Source: Calothrix sp. NIES-3974 (GTDB lineage: Bacteria; Cyanobacteriota; Cyanobacteriia; Cyanobacteriales; Nostocaceae). Taken from it: 64,000 nt of DNA. Within the stretch, counting starts at the first letter, position 1. Every line of letters begins with the position of its first letter. The stretch spans positions 3,720,001 to 3,784,000 of the forward strand of contig NZ_AP018254.1 of assembly GCF_002368395.1 (NCBI RefSeq), given 5' to 3'. The position numbers were made by a program, and so were the translations under genes. The notes beneath the pieces are model-generated. The model was not told where the DNA came from and searched no databases. It saw only the letters and a program-made list of their open reading frames with translations. This document shows, in pieces, positions 48,421 through 57,199 of the stretch.

Positions 48421-48612
48421 ATGTACAAAAATAAACTGATTTTATTTATCACCACCTTTATAGGTATAAATCTGATTTCCCTACCCCTAGCAAACGCCGC
48501 AGTTGGGCAATTAGAGACCAAACAAATATATGCGATCGCCGGATTAAGTTTAATCGTTGTTGGACTGTTTTTTTATTTATTTGATGTGATTCTGCGTCCA
48601 GAAAAATATTAG
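48421..48612 (+). CDS. KdpF/KdpG-like small membrane subunit
   Basis: The 63-residue protein sits between kdpB and kdpC. Its C-terminal half (IYAIAGLSLIVVGLFFYLFDVILRPEKY) is one membrane helix ending in the RPE(K/R)(Y/F) signature of KdpF, which stabilises the Kdp complex. The N-terminal half adds a second hydrophobic stretch ending LPLANA, like a cleavable signal. Anabaena kdp operons are reported to carry a 'kdpG' at this position, and this is probably the same type of gene. It lies 75 bases before kdpC. Confidence 0.75.
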   Translation: MYKNKLILFITTFIGINLISLPLANAAVGQLETKQIYAIAGLSLIVVGLFFYLFDVILRPEKY

Positions 48613-48687
48613 GAGAATATTATCCTAATCACTACTCCCTACTCCCTTACCCGAATTAAAATTTTTAACACCCATCTCATTACGAAT

Positions 48688-49275
48688 ATGAAAGCAATTC
48701 GGATTGTCCTCATTCTATGGATATTGACCGCTTTAATTTATCCAACTACAATTTTCGGTGTTGCTCAACTGCCCATGTTTCAAACTGTCGCCAATGGTAG
48801 TATCAGACAAAGTTTAGATAGTCACCAACCAATTGGTTCCAGCTTGATTGGTCAAAACTTTACTAGCGATAAATATTTCCACGGTCGTCCTAGTACAGTA
48901 CGTTACAGTCAGGGACGAATAGCCCGTCCCTATGGTATCTCTGGTGGTAGTAACCTCGCTCCTAGTAATCCGAATCTGTTCATTCGAGTCATGGAAACAG
49001 CCAGTAAACTACAGGACGAAAATATACCCCTAAACTCTGACTTACTTTATACCTCCGCATCCGGTCTTGACCCCCATATATCCGAGAGAAGTGCGCGATC
49101 GCAAATTGAACGAGTAGCGCGCTCTAGAGGTTGGGAACCCCAGGAATTACTACCATTAATCCGAGAATATACTACCGGAAAATTCTTGGGTATTTTTGGT
49201 GAAGCAGGGGTAAATGTGTTGCGATTGAATTATGCCCTGGACTTAAAAGACTTCGACCGTCAGCGTCGCCGTTAG
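48688..49275 (+). CDS. kdpC: KdpC, accessory subunit of Kdp ATPase
   Basis: The 195-residue protein has one N-terminal membrane helix (IVLILWILTALIYPTTIFGVAQL) and the conserved soluble domain: GSSLIGQNFTSDKYFHGRPSTV near 50-71, SGGSNLAPSNPNL near 90-102, and SASGLDPHIS near 128. KdpC aids ATP binding by KdpB. It ends the operon; a strong terminator follows within 10 bases. No kdpD or kdpE is adjacent. Confidence 0.94.
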   Translation: MKAIRIVLILWILTALIYPTTIFGVAQLPMFQTVANGSIRQSLDSHQPIGSSLIGQNFTSDKYFHGRPSTVRYSQGRIARPYGISGGSNLAPSNPNLFIRVMETASKLQDENIPLNSDLLYTSASGLDPHISERSARSQIERVARSRGWEPQELLPLIREYTTGKFLGIFGEAGVNVLRLNYALDLKDFDRQRRR

Positions 49276-49284
49276 AGAGGAAAC

Positions 49285-49312
49285 TGCGATAAGCATTGCT
49301 TATCGCATTTTT
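49285..49312 (+). terminator. Rho-independent terminator of the kdp operon
   Basis: TGCGATAAGC-ATT-GCTTATCGCA (49285-49307) is a perfect 10-bp stem with a 3-base loop followed by TTTTT, 10 bases after the kdpC stop. Confidence 0.92.
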
Positions 49313-49435
49313 GCTCACCCTCGTAGGCAAGCAAAACCAAACTCTAGCCTTCATACCTATTTATACCGAAAGATTGTGAGGAGATTGTGAGGGGAAAAAT
49401 ACATTGTTGATATTTTTTTAATAATTTATACATAA

Positions 49436-49643
49436 TTGGGTAGAGACGACCCGACATAATCCCGACATATTTGGGTAAAGATGACCCGACATAATCCCGA
49501 CATAATTGGGTAAAGATGACCCGACATAATCCCGACATCATTGGGTAAAGACGACCCGACATAATCCCGACATATTTGGGTAAAGACGACCCGACATAAT
49601 CCCGACATATTTGGGTAAAGACGACCCGTCGGGTCGTCTCTAC
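49436..49643. repeat. 35-bp tandem repeat array downstream of kdpC
   Basis: Five full 35-bp units start at 49436, 49471, 49506, 49541 and 49576. Each contains TTGGGTAAAG, GACGACCCGACATAATCCCG and ACAT. A partial sixth unit ends in the full palindrome GACGACCCGTCGGGTCGTC (49620-49638). Frames across it are repeat translations only. Confidence 0.92.
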
Positions 49644-49668
49644 AAACGGTATAAAAACTAAAATCCCT

Positions 49669-50445
49669 TCACTGACTCAATTTTTTTGCTGCTTCCGTAT
49701 CCAAAAATAAAGTAGCTTGAGGTTGCTGACGTAGAATTGATGCTGGACACTTTTCACTGATTTTAGCTTCGAGCATATATTGAATAATCTCTGTTTTTCT
49801 CTGTCCAGGGGCTAAACAAATAATTTTTTTCGCCGCACAAATGACTGGAATCGTTACCGTAAATGCATATTGGGGAACCCGTGACACATCCGAAAAATAA
49901 GCCGTCACCACCTGTTGCTTACGATTAATATCATCTAAACGCACTAATTTGACCGTATGGGGGTCGCGAAAATCGGCAACATCCGGGTCATTAAAAGCTA
50001 AATGACCATTATCTCCAATTCCCAATAAACATAAATCTATTGGTTGCTCCTGTAATAACCGGGAATAGCGATCGCATTCTTTCAGTGGTTCTAACGTATC
50101 ACCTTCAATATAATGAAAAGCTTTCGGAGTGACTCGACTGGAAATGCGATCGCGTAAATATCTACGGAAACTAGCAGCATGGTCAGAAGAAAGTCCCAAA
50201 TATTCATCTAATTGAAAACACTCAATTTTTGACCAATCCAGGTTACTATTACTAATTAACGCATCCAGAAACTTCAATTGAGAATTTCCCGTTGCCAGCA
50301 TTAACCGTGCTGTTCGGTTTTGCTGCAAAACCTCACCCAAATACTTCGCTGCAATATCGGCCGCATCCTCAGCCATTTCAGCCTCAGAATTATAAACCTG
50401 TACCCACAAACTATCAACACGAAATTTCCTTTGCACAATCGTCAT
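49669..50445 (-). CDS. nagB: Glucosamine-6-phosphate deaminase
   Basis: Converts glucosamine 6-phosphate to fructose 6-phosphate and ammonia. The 258 residues show the NagB pattern: LMLATGNSQLKFLDAL near 48-63, FQLDEYLGL near 76 (catalytic Asp), LLGIGDNGHLAFNDP near 138-152 (with the ring-opening His), and the closing APGQRKTEIIQYMLE. No nagA lies beside it. A 6-phosphogluconolactonase is related, but the LDEYLGL and GDNGHLAFNDP pair favours NagB. Confidence 0.92.
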   Translation of the reverse strand: MTIVQRKFRVDSLWVQVYNSEAEMAEDAADIAAKYLGEVLQQNRTARLMLATGNSQLKFLDALISNSNLDWSKIECFQLDEYLGLSSDHAASFRRYLRDRISSRVTPKAFHYIEGDTLEPLKECDRYSRLLQEQPIDLCLLGIGDNGHLAFNDPDVADFRDPHTVKLVRLDDINRKQQVVTAYFSDVSRVPQYAFTVTIPVICAAKKIICLAPGQRKTEIIQYMLEAKISEKCPASILRQQPQATLFLDTEAAKKLSQ

Positions 50446-50926
50446 ATGTGTTTGCCTTAATATGTCCAGTCGTCCTACTGCTTTCCTATAGTCATCCCCA
50501 ATCTAACCACAGACACGCTTAACCAAAACCCTTGAGTAACGCATCAACGAAATTACACCTAATTTGAAATGTCACGGACGCAAAAGATGAAACTCAGATA
50601 TCACATGCAATTCCCAATAAACAAGACTTACGCCGACAATGAGAATAATCCAAAATCTCAAATCCCCAGGCTCCCAATTATATTTTGATTTCCGACTCTA
50701 AACCGTACATTAAATTGCCGACAATCTAGACTATCTGCCAACAACTCACCAAAACAAGGTAAACTAGGGGAGTAAATTAACATTTGTTTACATAACTGAG
50801 TAATTAGGTTTAGTTAGCGAATACAAACCATTGCAGAACATCTTCTCATCTTCTCAGAGAACACTGATAACAGCTGAGGTAAATTTAGCTCAAAACCTTA
50901 CTCACCACTCCCTACTCACGAAAATT
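50446..50926. other. Intergenic region, no gene recognised
   Basis: A 481-base divergent gap between nagB and the HAD gene. It is AT-rich with CACTCCCTACTCACG repeat near the right end. The frame upstream of the HAD ATG (to 50831) translates this spacer. No hairpin of note. Confidence 0.4.
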
Positions 50927-51619
50927 ATGCTATCAGCCCTACTTTTCGACCTAGATGGAACCCTAGTAAATACAGACCCGGTACATTTTGTAATTTGGCA
51001 AAAAATGCTACGGGAATACGGGATGGAAATTGACGAAACCTTCTATCAAAACCAAATAAGCGGTGGTTTAAATCCAGAAATTCTCGGAAGAATTTTGCCA
51101 CAATTATCACCTAACGAAATCCAAGAATTTGCGGAGAAAAAAGAAGCCATTTTTCGAGAAATCGCCACCAGTTTAGAACCTTTACCAGGTGTCATGGAAG
51201 CCTTAAACTGGGGACGTAAGCATAAATTAAAACTTGGTTTAGTCACTAACGCTCCCCGTGCTAACGCCGAATTTATGTTGCAAACATTAAAACTAACGGA
51301 TGCATTTGACCTAATTGTCCTAGCAGAGGAAGAAGCCGCAGCCAAACCCGACCCCACACCCTACCTAGTAGCACTGGAAAGACTGGGTGTAACTGCGGAT
51401 ACAGCCATCACCTTTGAAGATTCACCCTCTGGGATTCGCGCTTCCGTAGCTGCGGGTATCAAAACAGTTGGAATTGCCTCCACCCACGACCCAGATAAAT
51501 TGATGGACTTAGGTGTTTGCATGGCTGTAGCTGATTTTACCGATTTAAAAGTCTGGACTCTTCTCAATTCTTTAGTAGATACGGATTTAGACCCCCAACC
51601 CAGCTTATTAAATAATTAA
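50927..51619 (+). CDS. HAD-IA hydrolase, beta-phosphoglucomutase/phosphatase-like
   Basis: About 230 residues of haloacid dehalogenase fold: motif I LLFDLDGTLVNTDP (nucleophile DxD) at the N-terminus, motif II LVTNAPR near 105, motif III Lys in AAKPDPTPY near 143, and motif IV FEDSPSGIRAS near 167. The helical cap (about 15-85) and motifs fit subfamily IA, including phosphoglycolate phosphatase and beta-phosphoglucomutase; substrate is open. The frame starts 32 codons earlier, but FDLDGTL near the N-terminus supports the ATG at 50927. Confidence 0.9.
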   Translation: MLSALLFDLDGTLVNTDPVHFVIWQKMLREYGMEIDETFYQNQISGGLNPEILGRILPQLSPNEIQEFAEKKEAIFREIATSLEPLPGVMEALNWGRKHKLKLGLVTNAPRANAEFMLQTLKLTDAFDLIVLAEEEAAAKPDPTPYLVALERLGVTADTAITFEDSPSGIRASVAAGIKTVGIASTHDPDKLMDLGVCMAVADFTDLKVWTLLNSLVDTDLDPQPSLLNN

Positions 51620-51755
51620 TAATTCGCAATTACGTCAGGGAAAGCCCTAGTGTAGACTGTTAAGATTAAATAATTGATAATTTGTAATTACGTCAGAGAA
51701 AGCCTTAGTGTAGGCAGATTAAGAATTACAGTGATTCAGAACTACGAATTACAAA

Positions 51756-52352
51756 TTATGAAAAACTGTACCTTTCTTCTGCCCAGGGTTCACCCCGACT
51801 ATGATAACCATTACGTTCCCAAAATCCTAATTCTTCCTGGGCTAAAAATTCCAAGCCATTGATCCATTTAGCGCTTTTCCAGGCATACAAATGAGGTATG
51901 ACTGTACGCATCGGACCACCATGATCCGGTGGTATGGGTTCACCGAATAGTTTGAAAGCGAAAAAATTCTCTTCCCTGACAAAATCTTCCAGGGGTAGGT
52001 TGGTAGTGTAACCCCCATAACAATGTTCCATCACATGGACAGCTTGGGGATCGACTTCAATTAGCTGCATAAAGTCGGTGACTTTGATTCCCGTCCATTT
52101 GACATCAAGTTTTGACCACCGGGTGACGCAGTGAAAATCGGCTGTAAATTCATGGTGGGGAAGGTTCATAAAATCATCCCAGGTGAATACCTTGGGTGTT
52201 GCTAATCCCCAAACCCGAAATTCCCAGGTTGCTAAATCCACCTTGGGGGTGGAACCGTAGGTGAGAACTGGAAACCCATTGGTGAGATATTGACCTGGAG
52301 GAACGCGATCGCTGTTTTCTCCTTGGGGTTTGTGAAAAAATTTTCCCAGCAT
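51756..52352 (-). CDS. Sulfite oxidase-like molybdopterin oxidoreductase
   Basis: The 198-residue protein contains the Moco-binding Cys in DFHCVTRWSKLDVKWTGI near 73-90, the fold core TTNLPLEDFV, and DHGGPMRTVIPHLYAWKSAKWI near 143-164. It lacks the heme and dimerisation domains of full sulfite oxidase, so it is of the compact YedY-like/cyanobacterial type. No Tat signal is visible, suggesting a cytosolic enzyme. Substrate unknown. A GACGACCCGTCGGGTCGTC palindrome sits at 52401-52419 downstream of the SLBB gene and upstream of this start. Confidence 0.9.
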   Translation of the reverse strand: MLGKFFHKPQGENSDRVPPGQYLTNGFPVLTYGSTPKVDLATWEFRVWGLATPKVFTWDDFMNLPHHEFTADFHCVTRWSKLDVKWTGIKVTDFMQLIEVDPQAVHVMEHCYGGYTTNLPLEDFVREENFFAFKLFGEPIPPDHGGPMRTVIPHLYAWKSAKWINGLEFLAQEELGFWERNGYHSRGEPWAEERYSFS

Positions 52353-52448
52353 GGTTTTTTGGTTTTTAATTCATACAATATATTAATCCATACACATAGA
52401 GACGACCCGTCGGGTCGTCTCTACTAAACGTCAATTTTTATTGCTTAA

Positions 52449-53900
52449 CTAAAATCCTGTAAATATTGCTCGGAGAATCCCTAAAACACCCCCAATTGGG
52501 TTAATAATCGCACCCGCAGTATCACCTACTTGAGCAATTCCAGAACGGTTAACGATTACCACATCGTTGTTCAGCAAAATCGGGTTGGTTTCTTCATTAA
52601 TACCAGCTTTAAAATCTACTTTAATTTCCCGTTTTACCACTGATCCATCGGGGTTAAGGCGAATCAAATCCACTGTTTGACGACGCGCTCTTGCATCGTT
52701 GAATCCACCCGCAGCCAAAATTGCTTGGTTAAGGGTACTATTTGGCTTGATGTCAACTGGTCCTGGTCTTTTGACTTCTCCCACAACACCCACTTGAATA
52801 GTAGCTGGCGATAGGGTCGTTGTGGCTAATTGGGTGGCTTCGGCTCGGTTGACTTCCGTAGCTGTGGCAACAAAAATAGTATCACCATCTTGCACAATGG
52901 TATCTTGATCCACATCCCCTTGTAACATTTGCCACAAGTTGACGTTGATATCTTGGGCTTGTCCGGTACGGGTTTGACGACGAATTGTCACCTGTCGCAC
53001 ATCCGCACGGGCTGTAATTCCCCCTGCTAATTGTAATGCCCTGGTGACGGTTGGTAATCCGGTAATATTGGGCTGTCCTCCCTGTCCCGCTTGTCCAGCA
53101 TCAACTGCGGAGGTGACAACGTAGGAACCAGGACGATTTACCTCTCCTATTACTGCCACTGTCCGGGGACGGGTGGGGTCAGCGGCAAAACTTAAGGCAG
53201 AATTGTTACGCACTTCCGCTAGGTTAACGGTGGTCGCACGGGGTACAAAAATAGTATCCCCATCACGCAGTGTTAAATCCTGTCTACCAACTTGCACCAG
53301 GTCTTTCAAGTTCAAAACCACGGTCTGTTCTCGATCACGACCCACTCGACGACGTAACACTACCTGGGTAATATCACCGCTCATGGTTACACCCTGGGCT
53401 GTGGTAATTGCGGATAGAACCGTGGGATACTGTACCCCTGGGTCATTACCCGCACCGCCTTCTAGCCTCAAACTATAGGAACCCGGACGACTAACTTCCC
53501 CTGCAACTGTGACGTTGATGGGACGTGGTGATAGGAGGTTGACGGAGATGATTGGCCGTCTCAAGAACCGGGCATAGCGTTGGGTAATAATATCTGCCGC
53601 TTGTTCTGTCGTTAAGCCTAATACGGAAACGCTACCAATTAGGGGCAGGTTAATTGCCCCACCCGGTGGTATTTGATATTCTCCCGTATATTCCGGTACT
53701 TCAAATACACTTACCCGAATGCGATCGCCTCCTCCCAATGTATAATTTGTATCAAGGGTCGGGTTGGCGGTGGTTGCGGGTCTAGTTGTTCCCGGATTCT
53801 GGGCAAATCCGGGTGTGGAAAATGTTGCGACTATTGACGTTAATATCAATATACCAGCGACTGCTGGATTTAATAGTTTCAACAATCTTGTATTTATCAT
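52449..53900 (-). CDS. SLBB-domain polysaccharide export protein (Wza-like)
   Basis: About 483 residues. A signal peptide is clear (LLNPAVAGILILTSIVATFSTPGFAQ), then the Wza-type poly-export domain near 55-115 (TLGGGDRIRVSVFEVPEY, GAINLPLIGSVSVLGLT), followed by three SLBB repeats each built around VxGEVxRPGSY (near 130, 250 and 370). It should form the outer-membrane or periplasmic channel part of a capsule or exopolysaccharide exporter. The final part is hydrophobic (DTAGAIINPIGGVLGILRAIFTGF), possibly an anchor. The start at 53900 gives the cleaner signal. No Wzc kinase is adjacent. Confidence 0.92.
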   Translation of the reverse strand: MINTRLLKLLNPAVAGILILTSIVATFSTPGFAQNPGTTRPATTANPTLDTNYTLGGGDRIRVSVFEVPEYTGEYQIPPGGAINLPLIGSVSVLGLTTEQAADIITQRYARFLRRPIISVNLLSPRPINVTVAGEVSRPGSYSLRLEGGAGNDPGVQYPTVLSAITTAQGVTMSGDITQVVLRRRVGRDREQTVVLNLKDLVQVGRQDLTLRDGDTIFVPRATTVNLAEVRNNSALSFAADPTRPRTVAVIGEVNRPGSYVVTSAVDAGQAGQGGQPNITGLPTVTRALQLAGGITARADVRQVTIRRQTRTGQAQDINVNLWQMLQGDVDQDTIVQDGDTIFVATATEVNRAEATQLATTTLSPATIQVGVVGEVKRPGPVDIKPNSTLNQAILAAGGFNDARARRQTVDLIRLNPDGSVVKREIKVDFKAGINEETNPILLNNDVVIVNRSGIAQVGDTAGAIINPIGGVLGILRAIFTGF

Positions 53901-54273
53901 ATTCGCCTGACACCACAATAAATTATTTTCTGTCCCAACATTGTAATATTGACTATACGTAAGTATCCATGTTCCCCGTAATTTTTATGTTCGGAAAAAC
54001 CTAGAATTATCAGGATTTACTATATCAATTTTTTGTAATTTTTAATAAAGCTCTGTTAAAGAAGATACTAAAGTCAATCTCGCTTGAAAAACAGGGAGTA
54101 GGGAATGGGGAATAGTGAGTAGAAATGAACTATTTCTTGATGTTCAAACCTCTATGGGAGAATAAATGGGAGGTAGTCATCAGGTGACTGGGGACTAATG
54201 GGAAGTGTTTCAAAGGACTAAAGCTCACGCTACATGCTTGGCTGTATCAAAGCGACAGGTCGTACTAGCTAAA
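53901..54273. other. Intergenic region upstream of SLBB gene
   Basis: AT-rich sequence with GGGAGTAGGGAATGGGGAATAG repeats near 54095. It should include the SLBB promoter on the minus strand. No protein gene is recognised. Confidence 0.4.
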
Positions 54274-54405
54274 TAGTATTCTCAGGAACAAATGGCAATA
54301 AATGTTTTAATTTTAATCACTGGATTAGATTCACTATTAATATGCTCTTATGCATTCGAGCATATAGGTTCCTGAAGCCACATTCATGCCAAGTTGGCAT
54401 TTTTT
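54274..54405 (+). ncRNA. Candidate structured small RNA with own promoter and terminator
   Basis: A TAGTAT -10-like hexamer (54274-54279) is followed within a few bases by CAGGAAC (54283-54289), which pairs with GTTCCTG (54368-54374). Enclosed is an 8-bp hairpin ATATGCTC/GAGCATAT (54340-54365). After the outer stem comes ATGCC-AAGTT-GGCAT-TTTTT (54386-54405), a rho-independent terminator. The layout is -10, long-range stem, hairpin, terminator, with no ORF. It converges on the ABC gene. No match to a named RNA is claimed. Confidence 0.5.
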
Positions 54406-54434
54406 CTTGATGCATTAGGATTTTGAAGTATCAA

Positions 54435-55412
54435 TCACCGTTGATGATTGCCTTGAATTTTTTGGATGAAGAAATCTTCCAAGGATGGACGAATTAAATT
54501 CATGTTGAAAACATTGGCATTCATTAGACGTAAACTCGCTAAAAAATCATAATTATCCCCTTCCAACTCACCTTCCCAACAGCCATCAACGGTAAATTTG
54601 ATATTGGGTATCCATTTTTGTAAAACTTCCCAGTCTCCCCCTTGTCCACGGACAAAATACCCATTTTTTGGATTGAGTAATTCGGGAATTGAACCAGCAC
54701 AAATCAATTCTCCCCGGGAGAGAATACCGACGCGATCGCAAATTTGTTCGACTTCACTTAAAATATGGCTGTTAAAGAAAATTGTTTTCCCCGCAGCTTT
54801 AAGACGCAGAATGATTTCGCGCATCTGATAGCGTCCCACCGGATCTAATCCAGACATTGGTTCGTCTAGAAATACTAATTCCGGTTCATTAATTAAAGCT
54901 TGAGCCATTCCTACCCGTTGCAGCATCCCTTTTGAGTAGCGTCGCATCTGCTTTTTACGCGCATCCCCCAGCGATAAACCGACTAATTCTAATAATTCGG
55001 GGATTCTCTGCCGTTGTACCCGTGGGGGAATTTTAAACAATCCTGCTGCAAATTGCAAAAACTCCCAACCCGTCAAATAATCATATAAATAGGGGTTTTC
55101 CGGTAGATAACCAATTTTTGCCTTCGTCGCGCGATCGCCTAATGGTTTACCAAGCAATAATCCGCGACCGGAGGTAGGACGGATAATACCTAACAATAAT
55201 TTTAATAATGTAGTCTTTCCCGCACCGTTAGGACCGAGTAAACCGAAGGTTTCACCCTGGTATACTTTCAGGGAGCAACTGGAGAGGGAAACTAATTTTT
55301 GATTCAGCAAAAAACCCGTCCGATAGACTTTACGTAGTTCCGAAGTTAAAATAACTGGCGGATTCTCAGCAGTATCAACATTAGGGTTAGGTACATCAGT
55401 AACAGACTTCAT
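54435..55412 (-). CDS. ABC transporter ATPase, CcmA-type exporter
   Basis: The 325-residue ATPase has Walker A GPNGAGKTT near 55, LGYLPENPYLYDYLTG near 102, signature YSKGMLQRVGMAQAL near 150, Walker B LVFLDEPMSGLDP near 170 and the switch His in NSHILSEVEQI. The C-terminal 90 residues are the extension found in CcmA/NatA-type export ATPases. Permease partners are not next to it: the flanking genes are SLBB and TagA-type, and polysaccharide transport is only a guess from neighbourhood. Confidence 0.88.
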   Translation of the reverse strand: MKSVTDVPNPNVDTAENPPVILTSELRKVYRTGFLLNQKLVSLSSCSLKVYQGETFGLLGPNGAGKTTLLKLLLGIIRPTSGRGLLLGKPLGDRATKAKIGYLPENPYLYDYLTGWEFLQFAAGLFKIPPRVQRQRIPELLELVGLSLGDARKKQMRRYSKGMLQRVGMAQALINEPELVFLDEPMSGLDPVGRYQMREIILRLKAAGKTIFFNSHILSEVEQICDRVGILSRGELICAGSIPELLNPKNGYFVRGQGGDWEVLQKWIPNIKFTVDGCWEGELEGDNYDFLASLRLMNANVFNMNLIRPSLEDFFIQKIQGNHQR

Positions 55413-56030
55413 TCAAGCTTCAACCGTATGAATTGCAACAATAACATATCATTAATAGCAACTGATCCGGTTGATTGAGAATAGGAGAGATTTTGGCATC
55501 CACCAATTTATGTGTCATATTTCCATGACAAACTCCACATCCGTAGTTTTTCTCAGGAACATTTTTCATTTTCTTTACAAATAGCTGTATATCTGATGGT
55601 TATTTGTAAATATTGCGTTAAACAAAGAATAATCTGCTTAACAGCGTCCACCACCTCTCTTAGAATGTTTGATTAAATTGGAAGAGTGAAATTTGCCCGA
55701 TTTTATTCCCAATCTGCTAAAAATAGCCAAATATAGTTCCCATTCTTTAGTTTTTGCCATACTTGTAAAACACAGTGGGGAAGGTTCGCAAAAATGAGTT
55801 GTGAACGTCTGTTGGAACAAAAAACCTTTTTCAACGGCGAAAATAAACACACTATTACTATCATCTGTTCCCTATCACCAAGCCAATAACCTAATCCCTG
55901 TGTTTGTTCAAAGTATTCCTCTGGGGTATTCACCCGCTGCAAATGGAAAAAACCTAACAACTCCTTACTCCCTGCACTTCTGGAAAGATATTGACTATTT
56001 AAGTAGAAAATTTTGAGATAAAAATATCCC
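55413..56030. other. Intergenic region, doubtful minus-strand ORF
   Basis: A minus frame at 55703-56128 (141 residues) overlaps the glycosyltransferase start by 98 bases. It has no recognised family and includes translated AAGGAGTTGTT-type repeat, so I do not call a gene, though its residues after Met33 (YFEQTQGLGYWLGDREQM) look protein-like. No terminator or RNA is evident elsewhere. Confidence 0.3.
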
Positions 56031-56825
56031 ATGAACAAAATTAACCTCCTGAATATTTCCATTGATAATCTCTCCACATTGGAGTTGTTAGAGAAATTGA
56101 AAACAGGTGGTATTGTCTTTACACCCAACGTAGACCATTTAATGAAGTTACAAAAAGACGAGGAGTTTTACAACGCCTATAACAAAGCTACCTACAGAGT
56201 TTGTGACAGTCAAATACTAGTTTATGCATCCAGATTTTTAGGAACGAAATTAAAAGAAAAAATTTCCGGTTCCGACCTCTTTCCAGCTTTTTACACCTAC
56301 TATTCCCAAGACCCGAATATCAAAATCTTTTTGCTTGGTGCAGCAGAAGGTGTTGCGAGTGCAGCACAACAGCGCATCAACCAATGCGTCGGTCGAGATA
56401 TCATTGTCGATTCCTATTCCCCGTCCTTCGGCTTTGAACACAACCAGGTAGAGTGTTTAGAAATCATTGAACGTATTAACCGTTCTGGTGCAACGGTTTT
56501 AGCCATCGGAGTCGGTGCGCCAAAACAGGAAAAATGGATTATCCAGTATAAGGATAAATTACCACACATTAAGATATTTCTGGCCATCGGAGCCACCCTT
56601 GATTTTGAAGCAGGAAATAAAAAGCGATCGCCAAAATGGATGAGCCAGGTTGGTTTAGAATGGCTACATAGATTAGTGTCTGAACCCCAACGTCTCTGGA
56701 AGCGCTATTTAATTGAGGGAATGCCTTTTTTCTGGTTGATTGTCCGACAAAAACTCAAATTCTATAAAATGCCTTTTGTCTACAGACATCGTCATATTCA
56801 TCTAGACAAAATTAAATGGCAGTAA
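56031..56825 (+). CDS. WecG/TagA/CpsF family glycosyltransferase
   Basis: The 264-residue GT26-type enzyme transfers ManNAc(A) or a similar sugar to a lipid-linked acceptor in surface polysaccharide synthesis. Motifs are FTPNVDHLMKLQKDEEF near 30-46, VCDSQILVYASRFLGTKLKEKISGSDLF near 58-85, IFLLGAAEGVA near 98, VLAIGVGAPKQEKWI near 160, and the closing PKWMSQVGLEWLHRLVSEPQRLWKRYL. A TATCCCATG start follows an AT-rich leader. The SLBB exporter about 2 kb away on the other strand fits a common polysaccharide theme. Confidence 0.92.
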   Translation: MNKINLLNISIDNLSTLELLEKLKTGGIVFTPNVDHLMKLQKDEEFYNAYNKATYRVCDSQILVYASRFLGTKLKEKISGSDLFPAFYTYYSQDPNIKIFLLGAAEGVASAAQQRINQCVGRDIIVDSYSPSFGFEHNQVECLEIIERINRSGATVLAIGVGAPKQEKWIIQYKDKLPHIKIFLAIGATLDFEAGNKKRSPKWMSQVGLEWLHRLVSEPQRLWKRYLIEGMPFFWLIVRQKLKFYKMPFVYRHRHIHLDKIKWQ

Positions 56826-57199
56826 GTAATGCAGTAAGTAATTTAGCTGTTCCTCACTCGCGAAAAAATAGGGAGTAAGGGAGTGAGGGAAAAACTCTCA
56901 TCTCTTCGAGAAGCTGTGCTACGTGCATCTCTGTTTCTGGTGTTAGCAGTACATGTAGACTACTCCCCAAAAAAGAATAGGTGAAGTGTTGAAAGCGACT
57001 TTCCAGATATCCTCTCAAAGGATGTTTGGAAAGCGTCCATCAATACTTTTTGATTAACTACTTCTGGGAAACAGGAAATTGACAAAAATAGTACATTTGC
57101 CCTGAACAACTACTCCCTCCCGTACAGACGCGACATGTCGCGTCTCTTCCCACTCCCGAAGAACTGAAAAGTGACTTTTCAAACAACCTCATCAAGGGA
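56826..57199. other. Intergenic region, repeats
   Basis: It contains GGGAGTAAGGGAGTGAGGG near 56869 and the palindrome AGACGCGACATGTCGCGTCT at 57126-57145 just after the NYN gene stop. No gene or terminator with U-run is seen. Confidence 0.4.

Noticed and set aside
49344-49608. Minus-strand ORFs reading SGLCRV-type repeats
   Set aside because: They are translations of the 35-bp tandem array in two frames with no protein character.
55703-56128. 141-residue minus-strand ORF overlapping the glycosyltransferase start
   Set aside because: No family, includes repeat translation, and overlaps a confident gene start; left as a doubtful stretch.
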